A stretch of DNA of 64,000 nucleotides from JAJTFA01 sp051715425. GTDB lineage: Bacteria > Bacteroidota > Bacteroidia > UKL13-3. Position numbers and translations under genes: made by a program. Where the stretch lies: positions 62,001 through 126,000 of the forward strand of contig JBPXJS010000011.1 in assembly GCA_051715425.1 (NCBI GenBank). Direction: 5' to 3'. Shown here in pieces: positions 1-8,447 of the stretch. Each line of letters starts with the position of its first letter. Position 1 is the first letter of the stretch. The notes below the pieces were generated by a model, which had not been told where the DNA came from, did not search any database, and was given only the letters and a program-made list of their open reading frames with translations.

Positions 1-740
1 TTATTATTCAACAGGTTCAGTGAGCAGGCTCTTTGGTAGTTAAAACTGTTGATGGCTGAGTGAAATACATCCAAATGACGCGTGCCATGTGTGTCTGATC
101 CAACCATATTTACCATTTTTTTATCAATAAGCCACTCAGCTGTTTTCTGAACGTCTTTGGAGTAATAGCCTACCAATGAAAACAGATTTATCTGAAAGAG
201 GATACCAGATTCAAACAACTCTTCGTATTTATCCTTATTGTTTGCCATAAACCCGTAACGCTCCGGATGGGCAAGTACCGGCTTATATCCGTTTACCTGC
301 AAATCGAACAGTACCTGTTTAAAGTTGGCTGGTTGTTCCGTAAAAGGCAGTTCAATGAGAACGTGTTTTTGGCCAAATGAGAGGATATTGTTTTCTTTAA
401 TCTTTTGTTCAAGGGTATCGTCTACCATATATTCTGCGGCAGCGTGAAGCTCAATTCCCAGCCCTTCTTTTTTAATAGCCGTCCTTAGGTCTTCAAGCAG
501 GGGGAGTATGTTTTCAGGGCCATTGCGGTAAAAATCACCCATGATATGCGGGGTGGTAATTACTTTTTTATACCCCATTTTAGCCATTTCTCTTAAAATA
601 ACAAGGCTCTCATCAATGGTACGCACCCCATCGTCAATACCCGGAATCAAATGAGAATGCAATTCGGTTTTTACCGGATTTACGAAACCGGCATCTGCGC
701 GTTGCGGTTTGGAAGAAAATAAGCTGCCAAATATTCCCAT
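1..740 (-). CDS. CpsB/YwqE-like tyrosine-protein phosphatase (PHP domain), 3' end cut by window edge
   Basis: Metal-dependent phosphatase of the PHP superfamily. Relatives (CpsB, YwqE) dephosphorylate the tyrosine kinases that control capsule or exopolysaccharide export. Visible metal-binding motifs in order: TELHSHLIPGIDDG near residue 25, TPHIMGDFYR, AHPERYG and GSDTHGTRH near the C-terminus. The 246 codons present are close to the family's usual length of about 250, so only a few residues are lost; the frame is still open at base 1. The ATG at 740 overlaps the TAA of the isomerase gene upstream (TAATG), which implies translational coupling. The neighbouring nucleotide-sugar genes fit a surface-polysaccharide role. 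The partner tyrosine kinase (Wzc type) is not in the window. Confidence 0.85.
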   Translation of the reverse strand, partial: MGIFGSLFSSKPQRADAGFVNPVKTELHSHLIPGIDDGVRTIDESLVILREMAKMGYKKVITTPHIMGDFYRNGPENILPLLEDLRTAIKKEGLGIELHAAAEYMVDDTLEQKIKENNILSFGQKHVLIELPFTEQPANFKQVLFDLQVNGYKPVLAHPERYGFMANNKDKYEELFESGILFQINLFSLVGYYSKDVQKTAEWLIDKKMVNMVGSDTHGTRHLDVFHSAINSFNYQRACSLNLLNN

Positions 741-1723
741 TATTCTGCGTGTTCTAAGAACTCCTTTAAAGAAGCAATATTTGGTACATTCAGAGAGTCG
801 ACTCTCCTGTGATCTGCAATGTATAAGGACAACCAGTCGAGCATATGAATGGTTTCATAAACAGTTTTAATACTAAATTCGTCAGAGATAACATTTACTA
901 TTTTATTGTACTCTACCTCAAGAAGGTTGTTTAAAAACTCAAATCTGGATGCCACCCGGTTGTTTTGCTGGGCGTGAATAAACAGGAATATGGTTTCCAA
1001 CTGTCCATAGTAACTTTCAATCACATTGTGATTCATCTCAGGTAATACATGATTAAAGCACTCATGCTTGGCATTTTCCTGTATTTGTTGTGCAAACCTG
1101 ATCCCTACAGGTTCAAATGGTCCATCGGTTAGGGCAACCAGTTTGTTTTTTAGTTTTGGTTTTACAGATTCAAAAATCTGGGCGGCTTCTTCTTCAAACA
1201 TAGAAGTGTCGGCAAACAAATTTACCAGCTCTTCCAGTTCAGGTTTAACATCTTTACCCGCTAATTCAGCAAAAATCTGAATGAGGTAGGTAAGAGAAAA
1301 ACCAAGTGCCATGCGAGGTTGAAACCCGGGCTCGATATGGTAGGTATGAATATTATTTTCTGCCGCCAGTTTTCCAAGTGTTCCACCAGAAGTTAAAATC
1401 AGCAACTTGCATCCCCTCTTTTTTACCTCTTCATACATTTGTAAAGTTTCTTCTGTATTACCTGAGTAAGACGCCAGAATAACAAGCGTGTTTTCATTCA
1501 CATAACCCGGCAGGCTGTAATCTGCCACACATTCCACCGGCAGCGGAAACGAATCGGCAAAAATGGATTTAGCAATACGTCCACCAATACCTGATCCACC
1601 CAGACCACCAATCAAAAGATTTCTGAATGCTGAACTATGTAAACCATGTGGTTTATAGTTGCTAATGGCATACTGTATCTGATAGCTGAATTTTTTTAAT
1701 GCTTCGTGTTGAGGATTGCCCAT
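740..1723 (-). CDS. Bifunctional phosphoglucose/phosphomannose isomerase
   Basis: Interconverts glucose-6-P or mannose-6-P with fructose-6-P, supplying hexose phosphates for nucleotide sugars. The 327-residue product has an N-terminal SIS domain with the glycine-rich stretch GGLGGSGIGG near residue 43 and the sugar-phosphate motif SYSGNTEET. The C-terminal half, with PEMNHNVIE, fits the bacterial PGI/PMI C-terminal domain. I chose the ATG at 1723 (MGNPQHEAL); a TTG three codons upstream is possible but has no support. It lies 9 bp after rmlA and overlaps the phosphatase start by one base, so it is in one operon with them. The link to rmlAB and galE suggests a role in making polysaccharide precursors rather than central glycolysis alone. 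Confidence 0.85.
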   Translation of the reverse strand: MGNPQHEALKKFSYQIQYAISNYKPHGLHSSAFRNLLIGGLGGSGIGGRIAKSIFADSFPLPVECVADYSLPGYVNENTLVILASYSGNTEETLQMYEEVKKRGCKLLILTSGGTLGKLAAENNIHTYHIEPGFQPRMALGFSLTYLIQIFAELAGKDVKPELEELVNLFADTSMFEEEAAQIFESVKPKLKNKLVALTDGPFEPVGIRFAQQIQENAKHECFNHVLPEMNHNVIESYYGQLETIFLFIHAQQNNRVASRFEFLNNLLEVEYNKIVNVISDEFSIKTVYETIHMLDWLSLYIADHRRVDSLNVPNIASLKEFLEHAE

Positions 1724-1732
1724 TTGATACAA

Positions 1733-2593
1733 TTATTTAATGAGATTTAATAAATATTGACCATACCCGCTTTTCAGGAGTTTGGTCGCTTCTTCCTTCA
1801 GTTTTTCTTTACTGATCCAGCCATTTTTATAAGCGATTTCTTCTATGCATCCTATTTTTAATCCCTGTCTTTCCTCTATTACCTGCACAAACTGGCCTGC
1901 CTGCATAAGTGAAGCAAAAGTGCCGGTATCAAGCCAGGCGGTACCGCGCTGCAATACCCCAACCTTTAGTTTGTTTTTCTCCAGATAAACCCTGTTCACA
2001 TCAGTAATTTCGAGCTCCCCGCGCGGAGATGGTTTGATGTTTTTGGCCACCTCAACCACGGAGTTATCATAAAAGTATAATCCCGGTACGGCATAGTTGG
2101 ATTTAGGATGTTGTGGTTTTTCTTCTATGCTTATGGCATTCATATTGGAGTCGAATTCCACTACACCATATCGTTCAGGGTCGCTTACATGATAGGCAAA
2201 TACCACTCCGCCATCCGGATCATTGTTTTCTTTAAGCAATTTGCTAAGGCCTGAACTGAAGAAAATATTATCACCTAAAATAAGTGCAACTTTATCTTTT
2301 CCGATAAATTTTTCGCCAATAATAAATGCCTGCGCCAAACCATCAGGACTTGGTTGCTCGGCATACTCAAACTTGCATCCCACCTGAGATCCATCGCCCA
2401 ACAATTTTTTAAATCCGGGCAAATCATGAGGCGTGGAAATAATCAGAATTTCGTTTATCCCGGCAAGCATCAATGTGCTTAGCGGGTAATAAATCATTGG
2501 CTTATCGTACACAGGCATTAATTGCTTGCTTACGGCAAGGGTAAGTGGGTGTAAACGGGTGCCGCTTCCTCCGGCTAAAATAATTCCTTTCAT
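1733..2593 (-). CDS. rmlA: Glucose-1-phosphate thymidylyltransferase
   Basis: Condenses dTTP and glucose-1-phosphate to dTDP-glucose, the first step toward dTDP-rhamnose and related deoxysugars. The 286 residues match the usual 285-295. The N-terminal nucleotide-binding signature GGSGTRLHPLT occupies residues 8-18. Other family signatures are YDKPMIYYPLSTLMLAGI, LGDNIFF, EEKPQHPKSNYAVPGLYFYD and the RGTAWLDTGT segment. The ATG start is 10 bp after the rmlB stop. Only rmlA and rmlB of the rhamnose pathway are here; rmlC and rmlD must lie elsewhere, or dTDP-4-keto-6-deoxyglucose is channelled to another deoxysugar. Confidence 0.93.
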   Translation of the reverse strand: MKGIILAGGSGTRLHPLTLAVSKQLMPVYDKPMIYYPLSTLMLAGINEILIISTPHDLPGFKKLLGDGSQVGCKFEYAEQPSPDGLAQAFIIGEKFIGKDKVALILGDNIFFSSGLSKLLKENNDPDGGVVFAYHVSDPERYGVVEFDSNMNAISIEEKPQHPKSNYAVPGLYFYDNSVVEVAKNIKPSPRGELEITDVNRVYLEKNKLKVGVLQRGTAWLDTGTFASLMQAGQFVQVIEERQGLKIGCIEEIAYKNGWISKEKLKEEATKLLKSGYGQYLLNLIK

Positions 2594-2603
2594 ATTTTCC
2601 TTC

Positions 2604-3665
2604 TTATCGGGTGGCGTACATGCCTTCGTAATATTTTTGGTAATCTCCGCTGGTTACATCATCCATCCATTGCTGATTGGCCATATACCAGTCAATTGTT
2701 TTTTCAATTCCCTCTTCAAACTGAAGGCTGGGTTGCCATCCAAGATCTTTCATTATTTTGTTTGCATCAATGGCATACCTCAAATCATGTCCTGCACGGT
2801 CTGTTACATAGGTAATCAACTTTTCAGATTCACCTGTTGCCCGTCCAAGTTTTTTATCCATTGTTTTACAAACCACCTTAATCAGGTCAATATTGGTCCA
2901 CTCATTAAAACCGCCAATATTATAGGTTTCTCCGGTTTTGCCTTTATGGAACACATCATCAATGGCACGTGCATGATCAACCACATACAACCAGTCGCGC
3001 ACATTTTCTCCTTTACCGTAAACAGGCAGTGGTTTGTTGTTGCGGATATTATTAATAAAAAGCGGAATCAATTTTTCAGGAAACTGGTTGGGGCCATAAT
3101 TGTTGGAGCAGTTGCTTAATACCACGGGAATTTTGTAGGTATTGTGATAAGCACGCACAAAATGATCAGAACTTGCTTTAGAAGCAGAGTATGGAGATTG
3201 CGGATCGTATGGTGTGGTTTCAAGGAAAAATCCACCATCATGCAGGCTTCCGTAAACCTCATCTGTACTTACATGGTAAAACAGTTTGCCTTCGTAATTT
3301 CCTTTCCAGCTATTTTTAAAAGCATTCAGCAGGTTTACCGTTCCCACCACGTTGGTCATAACAAACTCCATGGGGTTGGTAATACTTCTGTCTACATGGC
3401 TCTCTGCGGCAAGGTGTATAACCGCATCAAAACAGTCTTTTTCAAAAAGGGAATTAATCTCTTCTGCGTTTACGATATCAGCCTTAATAAAATGGTAGTT
3501 TGGGGCTTTTTCAATATCCGTAATATTGCGGAGGTTGCCTGCATAGGTAAGTTTATCCAGGTTAAAAATTTCGTACTCCGGGTATTTATTTACAAACAGG
3601 CGCACCACATGGGAGCCAATAAAACCTGCTCCTCCGGTAATCAATATTTTTTTCTTAGTAGCCAT
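2604..3665 (-). CDS. rmlB: dTDP-glucose 4,6-dehydratase
   Basis: NAD-dependent short-chain dehydrogenase/reductase of the extended type that converts dTDP-glucose to dTDP-4-keto-6-deoxyglucose. The 353-residue length is normal. The Rossmann motif GGAGFIGSH is at residues 11-19. HVSTDEVYG carries the catalytic Thr-Asp-Glu, and YSASKASSDH carries the Tyr-x3-Lys catalytic pair. NCSNNYGPNQFPEKLIP is the typical dTDP-sugar binding stretch. The ATG is at 3665. The gene lies 37 bp downstream of galE and 10 bp upstream of rmlA on the same strand. Confidence 0.94.
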   Translation of the reverse strand: MATKKKILITGGAGFIGSHVVRLFVNKYPEYEIFNLDKLTYAGNLRNITDIEKAPNYHFIKADIVNAEEINSLFEKDCFDAVIHLAAESHVDRSITNPMEFVMTNVVGTVNLLNAFKNSWKGNYEGKLFYHVSTDEVYGSLHDGGFFLETTPYDPQSPYSASKASSDHFVRAYHNTYKIPVVLSNCSNNYGPNQFPEKLIPLFINNIRNNKPLPVYGKGENVRDWLYVVDHARAIDDVFHKGKTGETYNIGGFNEWTNIDLIKVVCKTMDKKLGRATGESEKLITYVTDRAGHDLRYAIDANKIMKDLGWQPSLQFEEGIEKTIDWYMANQQWMDDVTSGDYQKYYEGMYATR

Positions 3666-3702
3666 ATTTCTTATTCATATTATAACAGCAACATCTTTCT
3701 GT

Positions 3703-4728
3703 TTACTGCAATTTTAGTTCGTTTAATTTTAATTCCCAGTTCCAGGCTGTTTGCATACAGTTTTCCAGGTCACGTTCGGCTTTCCAACCCAGTTCTGAAA
3801 GGGATTTATCGCATTGTGCATAAATCTGCACCACATCGCCTGCCCTGCGGGAGCCAATTTCGTAGCGCAGGTGTTTGCCACTAACCTTTTCAAAAGCATG
3901 AATCACTTCCAATACCGAATTGCCCCTGCCTGTTCCTATATTAAACACATGATAGCGGTTTTTGCCTTTTCCTGATGATAAATACTTAAGAGCTGCCACA
4001 TGTGCTTTTGCCAAATCTACCACATGGATAAAATCTCTGATACATGTTCCGTCAGGTGTAGGATAATCATCACCGAATACCGTTAATTGAGCTCTTTTGC
4101 CAATAGCGGTTTGTGTGATAAATGGCACCAGGTTATTGGGAACACCAACAGGCAACTCACCAATCAGTGCCGAATCATGTGCGCCTACCGGATTAAAGTA
4201 GCGCAAAGAAACAGTATGAAGGTCTGATGCATGGCAATGATCCGTAAGCATTTCTTCGCAGATTTTTTTGGTATTGCCGTACGGAGAGTTGGCTTTAACG
4301 GTAGGAGTGTTTTCGTCCACCGGAGGGCTGGCCACATCACCATAAACCGTGCATGATGAAGAAAATACCAGTTGGTTGATATGGTGTTTTTGCATGATAC
4401 CCAACAGGTTGGCAGTGCCTCCGATATTGTTTTGATAATATTTGAGAGGTTGTGCCACTGATTCTCCAACCGCCTTGTATGCTGCAAAGTGAATAACCGC
4501 AGCTATATCGGTATATGTTTTAAATACAGATTCCAGAGCCATGGCATCTCTGATATCCACCTGCTCAAAATGGGGGCGGATACCAGTTATCTGTTCTATA
4601 TGATCAATAACAAAAAGCTTTGAGTTTTCGAGGTTATCAATAATCACTACCTCATAACCGGCCTGCTGCAACTCAACCACTGTATGTGAGCCAATAAATC
4701 CCGTTCCACCTGTAACTAATATTTTCAA
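3703..4728 (-). CDS. galE: UDP-glucose 4-epimerase (TTG start)
   Basis: Interconverts UDP-glucose and UDP-galactose using tightly bound NAD. The 341-residue SDR protein has GGTGFIGSH at residues 7-15, SSSCTVYG with the catalytic Ser/Thr, YGNTKKICEE with Tyr-x3-Lys, and RYFNPVGAHDS. The start codon is TTG: an in-frame TAA lies four codons upstream, no ATG lies between, and the Rossmann strand MKILVTGG must begin there. AGAGGA just upstream is a plausible ribosome site at rather short spacing. The gene is 17 bp after purM and belongs to the sugar-nucleotide operon. Confidence 0.92.
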   Translation of the reverse strand: MKILVTGGTGFIGSHTVVELQQAGYEVVIIDNLENSKLFVIDHIEQITGIRPHFEQVDIRDAMALESVFKTYTDIAAVIHFAAYKAVGESVAQPLKYYQNNIGGTANLLGIMQKHHINQLVFSSSCTVYGDVASPPVDENTPTVKANSPYGNTKKICEEMLTDHCHASDLHTVSLRYFNPVGAHDSALIGELPVGVPNNLVPFITQTAIGKRAQLTVFGDDYPTPDGTCIRDFIHVVDLAKAHVAALKYLSSGKGKNRYHVFNIGTGRGNSVLEVIHAFEKVSGKHLRYEIGSRRAGDVVQIYAQCDKSLSELGWKAERDLENCMQTAWNWELKLNELKLQ

Positions 4729-4745
4729 GATTCCTCTTTATTTGG

Positions 4746-5912
4746 TTATTGATAGTTAAATGAATCAAAAGGTGTGGTAATGCATACTTCATTTTGCGCA
4801 GCCTCTTCCACATGACCAATTATTCTCGCATCTATCTGGAAGGTAGAAGCAATGTTGATGAGTTGTTCAGCCGTTTTTTCATTGGTATAAAACTCCAGCA
4901 GGTTACCCATATTAAACACCTTATACATTTCTTCCCACGATGTTTCCGATTGTTGTTGTATCATTTGAAACAACGGTGGTGTAGGAAACAAATTGTTTTT
5001 TACCACGCGCAGGTTATTTACAAAATGCAAAATTTTGGTTTGGCCTCCTCCTGTATTATGCACCATTCCGTTAATCTCATGGAAATGATTTTCGAGTATT
5101 TCCCCGATAACCGGAGAGAAGGTGCGGGTAGGAGAGAGTATCATTTTCCCCACATCAAGCAGATGTCCGGGTAGCTGATCGTTCAGTTTAAGGTTGCCTG
5201 TATATACCAGTTCATCAGGCACCAGCGGATCAAATGATTCGGCAAACTGTTTATAGTAAGAAGAAAGTGTATCGTGCCTGGCCAGGGTAAGTCCGTTGCT
5301 GCCCATACCTGCATTGTAGGAGGTTTCGTATGATGTTTTACCAAAGGAGGCAAATCCCACAATTACATCTCCGGCTTTAATGCGGCTGTTATCTATAATT
5401 TTATTTTTGGGAAGGCGGGCGGTAACGGTGGAGTCAACAATAATGGTTCTCACCAGATCGCCCACATCGGCAGTTTCTCCTCCAGTTGAGTGAATATGAA
5501 TGCCGTGTGAGCCCAACATATCGATAAACTCCTCAGTGCCCTCAATAATAGCTGCAATAATTTCTCCCGGTATCAGGTTTTTATTTCTGCCAATGGTGGA
5601 AGAGAGGGTGATATGCTGGTAAGCGCCCACACACAACAAATCATTAAGGTTCATTACAATGGCATCCTGAGCAATATTTTTCCAAACACTTAAGTCACCG
5701 GTTTCTTTCCAGTAAAGGTATGCAAGGGATGATTTGGTGCCAGCCCCGTCTGCATGCATGATATTGCAAAAGTTCTCATCACCGCCAAGGTAATCAGGCA
5801 CAATTTTACAGAAGGCCTGAGGAAACAATCCTTTATCTACTTTTTTGATGGCGGCATGCACATCTTCTTTTTTAGAAGATACACCGCGTTTCATATACTT
5901 ATCTGAACTCAT
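4746..5912 (-). CDS. purM: AIR synthase-type protein (phosphoribosylformylglycinamidine cyclo-ligase)
   Basis: ATP-dependent ring closure of FGAM to aminoimidazole ribonucleotide in purine synthesis. The 388 residues are longer than the E. coli enzyme (about 345), as is usual for the divergent Bacteroidota form. Recognisable parts are MHADGAGTKSSLAYLYWKET (substrate site), AQDAIVMNLNDLLCVGA, the HSTGGETADVGDLVRT segment and a C-terminal NTGGGQTKIL. The ATG at 5912 gives MSSDKYMKRGVS. The frame is open upstream to 6029, but that extension overlaps the end of cdaA and is not conserved-looking. The gene is 106 bp after cdaA. It is an isolated pur gene; no other purine genes are near. Confidence 0.82.
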   Translation of the reverse strand: MSSDKYMKRGVSSKKEDVHAAIKKVDKGLFPQAFCKIVPDYLGGDENFCNIMHADGAGTKSSLAYLYWKETGDLSVWKNIAQDAIVMNLNDLLCVGAYQHITLSSTIGRNKNLIPGEIIAAIIEGTEEFIDMLGSHGIHIHSTGGETADVGDLVRTIIVDSTVTARLPKNKIIDNSRIKAGDVIVGFASFGKTSYETSYNAGMGSNGLTLARHDTLSSYYKQFAESFDPLVPDELVYTGNLKLNDQLPGHLLDVGKMILSPTRTFSPVIGEILENHFHEINGMVHNTGGGQTKILHFVNNLRVVKNNLFPTPPLFQMIQQQSETSWEEMYKVFNMGNLLEFYTNEKTAEQLINIASTFQIDARIIGHVEEAAQNEVCITTPFDSFNYQ

Positions 5913-6018
5913 GAATATTTTGCCGTAACGGGTGCGAAGGTAAGGAAAACCATGTAGTTTTAAGGCTATAATTTTGATTGGTGAAAGAACTGGAAAACAG
6001 GCCGGTGAGGCTAATAAA

Positions 6019-6837
6019 TTATTTATCAACCCTCACCATTTCACTGGCGAATTCGCGGTTTAAAAACTCAACTATTTCCTGCCGGCTCATTCCTTCATAC
6101 ATTTTGCCTCCTTTGGCAATGGCCATGGTGCCTTTTTCTTCTGATACCACCAGGGCAATGGCATCGGTTTGCTCGGTAATACCAATAGCTGAAAGGTGGC
6201 GTAAGCCGTATTTGTTCTGAATTTCAGGATTATCACTCAGGGGAAGAACCGCATTTACAGCCTTAATTTTGCTGTTGGCAATAATGGTGGCTCCATCGTG
6301 CAGGGGGCTGGTTTTGTTAAAAATACTCATCAGCAGCCGTTTACTTATATTGGCATCAATCCATTCTCCGCTGGCTCCAATAAATTTCATTTCTGAGGTT
6401 TTGGGGAATACAATAAGGGCACCGGCATTGCTTTGGGCAAGGGTTTCGCAGGCATCTACAATATCATCAAAATTGGTATGAAAGCCTTTTTCTATTTTCC
6501 AGTTCCAGGGTAAAAACCGGAATATGGATTTATTCTCACTCCCAAAAGTGCCTTTACCTATAAGCAGCAAAAATTTTCTTATTTCCTGCTGAAAAACAAT
6601 GAGAATGGCTATAAACCCCACCTTTGTAAATTCCCCGAGAATGGTTTCCAGCAGGGGCATTTCGAACAGGCGAACAATTACCCAAAAAAGGTAAATGGTA
6701 ACCAGCCCTATAAGCATATTAAAAGCCAGACTGCCTTTAAGCAAACGATACAGTTGATGGATAATACCGGCAACCAGAAGGATATCGATAATATTAATAA
6801 GGGTGAACTTAAAATCGTAAAATTTAAATAGTTCCAT
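6019..6837 (-). CDS. cdaA: Diadenylate cyclase CdaA (c-di-AMP synthase)
   Basis: Membrane-bound DisA_N-family enzyme that makes cyclic di-AMP from two ATP. The 272 residues begin with about three hydrophobic helices (residues 15-90), followed by the cyclase domain (about 110-245) with the catalytic Asp-Gly-Ala at 181-183 (SPLHDGATI). The second signature, normally Arg-His-Arg, reads Arg-His-Leu at 213-215 here. Its start overlaps the end of folP by 14 bp, an arrangement common in Bacteroidota. c-di-AMP commonly controls potassium uptake, and a kdp locus lies 30 kb away. No CdaR homologue is adjacent. Confidence 0.9.
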   Translation of the reverse strand: MELFKFYDFKFTLINIIDILLVAGIIHQLYRLLKGSLAFNMLIGLVTIYLFWVIVRLFEMPLLETILGEFTKVGFIAILIVFQQEIRKFLLLIGKGTFGSENKSIFRFLPWNWKIEKGFHTNFDDIVDACETLAQSNAGALIVFPKTSEMKFIGASGEWIDANISKRLLMSIFNKTSPLHDGATIIANSKIKAVNAVLPLSDNPEIQNKYGLRHLSAIGITEQTDAIALVVSEEKGTMAIAKGGKMYEGMSRQEIVEFLNREFASEMVRVDK

Positions 6838-7690
6838 TTACAGCGTTTACTATATTAATGCATTCAACCGCTTCTTTTACATCATGAACCCGCAATATAG
6901 TGGCTCCTTTGGTTAAAGCAAGGGTATGCAATACGGTACTGCCATTCAGCGCGTGTGCTGTATCCACTTTTAGGAGCTTCTGTATCATGCTTTTACGCGA
7001 AATTCCAACCAAAACCGGCAGCCCAAACAGCTGAAAGTCGGATAAGGCTTTAAACAAGGTATAATTATGTTCCAGGTTTTTACCAAACCCAAAGCCCGGA
7101 TCAATAATCAGGTCTTTGATACCTGCTTTGTTGCAAGCCTCTACGCGTTGCTTCAGGTAATCAATTACTTCGGTTACAATATGGCGGTATTGAGGGTTTT
7201 GCTGCATGGTTTGCGGATTTCCCTGTTTATGTATCAGGATGTATGGAACCTGCAACCTGGCCACAGTGGTAAGCATATCCGGATCGTCCTCACCGGCAGA
7301 AATATCGTTTACCATGGCGGCACCTGCCAGCACTGCTGCCTCTGCCACCCGAGCCCGAAATGTGTCGATGGAAATAATAATACCGGGAATGTTTTTGTTA
7401 AGTGCCTCAACTACAGGAATTACCCGGTTAAGTTCTTCTTCCTGGCTCACCTCTGTTGCACCGGGCCTGCTGGAGTAACCACCCACATCTATCATGGTTG
7501 CCCCATCAGCCAGCATTTGAGAGGCCTGTTTCAGGGCTGCTTCTTCATCTGCCTGCCTGCTTTGCCGGTAAAAGGAATCGGGTGTGGTATTGATAATACC
7601 CATTACCACCGGTTTATCAAGCAACAGGAGTTTGCCTTTTACGTTTATGGTTATTTTTGGGGAAAGTGCTTGCATTTTGAGCGGCTCCAT
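6824..7690 (-). CDS. folP: Dihydropteroate synthase
   Basis: Joins p-aminobenzoate and dihydropterin pyrophosphate in folate synthesis. A TIM-barrel protein with the two pterin-binding signatures VMGIINTTPDSFY near the N-terminus and IDVGGYSSRPGA. DPGFGFGKNLEHN and PVLVGISRKSMI follow, as expected in FolP. The ATG at 7690 gives 288 residues, the normal length. ATGs at 7753 (309 residues) and 7675 (283) are alternatives; starting at 7753 would leave almost no room for a promoter beside the divergent DUF1599 gene. It is probably the first gene of the eight-gene minus-strand run. Confidence 0.9.
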   Translation of the reverse strand: MEPLKMQALSPKITINVKGKLLLLDKPVVMGIINTTPDSFYRQSRQADEEAALKQASQMLADGATMIDVGGYSSRPGATEVSQEEELNRVIPVVEALNKNIPGIIISIDTFRARVAEAAVLAGAAMVNDISAGEDDPDMLTTVARLQVPYILIHKQGNPQTMQQNPQYRHIVTEVIDYLKQRVEACNKAGIKDLIIDPGFGFGKNLEHNYTLFKALSDFQLFGLPVLVGISRKSMIQKLLKVDTAHALNGSTVLHTLALTKGATILRVHDVKEAVECINIVNAVNGTI

Positions 7691-7834
7691 TATTTTTGTG
7701 ACGCTTCTGTTCTCCGAAGTAAAACCATTCATCACGAATTTCAATGGGTACATTTAATTTTTTTATGAATGGAGTGAACATCAGGTTTATTAAACAGGGT
7801 GAGCGGAACAAGGGGGTATCTAAATAAAACTATT

Positions 7835-8383
7835 TTGAGTACGAAAACATCTACACAATACGATAAGGCCATTGAGTTATGCAGAAAAATTTTCCTGCAT
7901 AAGAGCAAAGATTACGGAACCTCCTGGAGGGTGATGAGGGTATCTTCTATTATGGATCAGATTTTTATTAAAGCACAACGCATCCGAACCATTGAAGAGA
8001 AAGGTACCAAAAAAGTAAATGAGGGTGAAGAAGCCGAATTTATGGGCATCGTGAATTACTGTATCATTGCCCTTATTCAACTGGAGTTAAAAGATTCCGG
8101 AGAGTTAAGCCTGGATATACCCTTACTGGAAAAACTATATGATAAGCAGGTGCTGGAAACCAAAACCCTGATGGAACAAAAAAACCACGATTATGGAGAA
8201 GCGTGGAGGGATATGAGGGTAAGCACGTTTACGGATATGATATTGATGCGTTTGCTAAGAATCAGACAAATTGAAGAAGCGCAGGGACAAACCATTATGT
8301 CGGAAGGTATTGATGCCAATATCAGAGATATGATGAACTATTCCGTATTTGCCCTCATACATTTGGCAGGGAATGGAGCATAG
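7835..8383 (+). CDS. DUF1599 domain protein (two nucleotide-modification-associated repeats)
   Basis: The protein consists of two homologous halves of about 85 residues. Each contains a Lys/His-Asp-Tyr-Gly-x2-Trp-Arg-x-Met-Arg core (KDYGTSWRVMRVS and HDYGEAWRDMRVS) and ends in a conserved Asn-Tyr near FMGIVNYCII or RDMMNYSVFA. This is the DUF1599 family, predicted in the literature to be associated with nucleotide modification; the reaction is unknown. The frame is open from a GTG at 7799. I prefer the TTG at 7835 (182 residues) because relatives start about ten residues before QYDKAIELCR. It is divergent from folP and 64 bp before the DoxX-type gene. Confidence 0.8.
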   Translation: MSTKTSTQYDKAIELCRKIFLHKSKDYGTSWRVMRVSSIMDQIFIKAQRIRTIEEKGTKKVNEGEEAEFMGIVNYCIIALIQLELKDSGELSLDIPLLEKLYDKQVLETKTLMEQKNHDYGEAWRDMRVSTFTDMILMRLLRIRQIEEAQGQTIMSEGIDANIRDMMNYSVFALIHLAGNGA

Positions 8384-8447
8384 CAGGTTTTAAAGAAATA
8401 TTTAAGAACAGGTTAACGTTTGGTTGGCAACTATAAAAAATAAGAAT

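Noticed and set aside
4185..4487. 100-codon frame inside galE
   Set aside because: Same-strand shadow in another frame of a well-supported galE; no family-like sequence.
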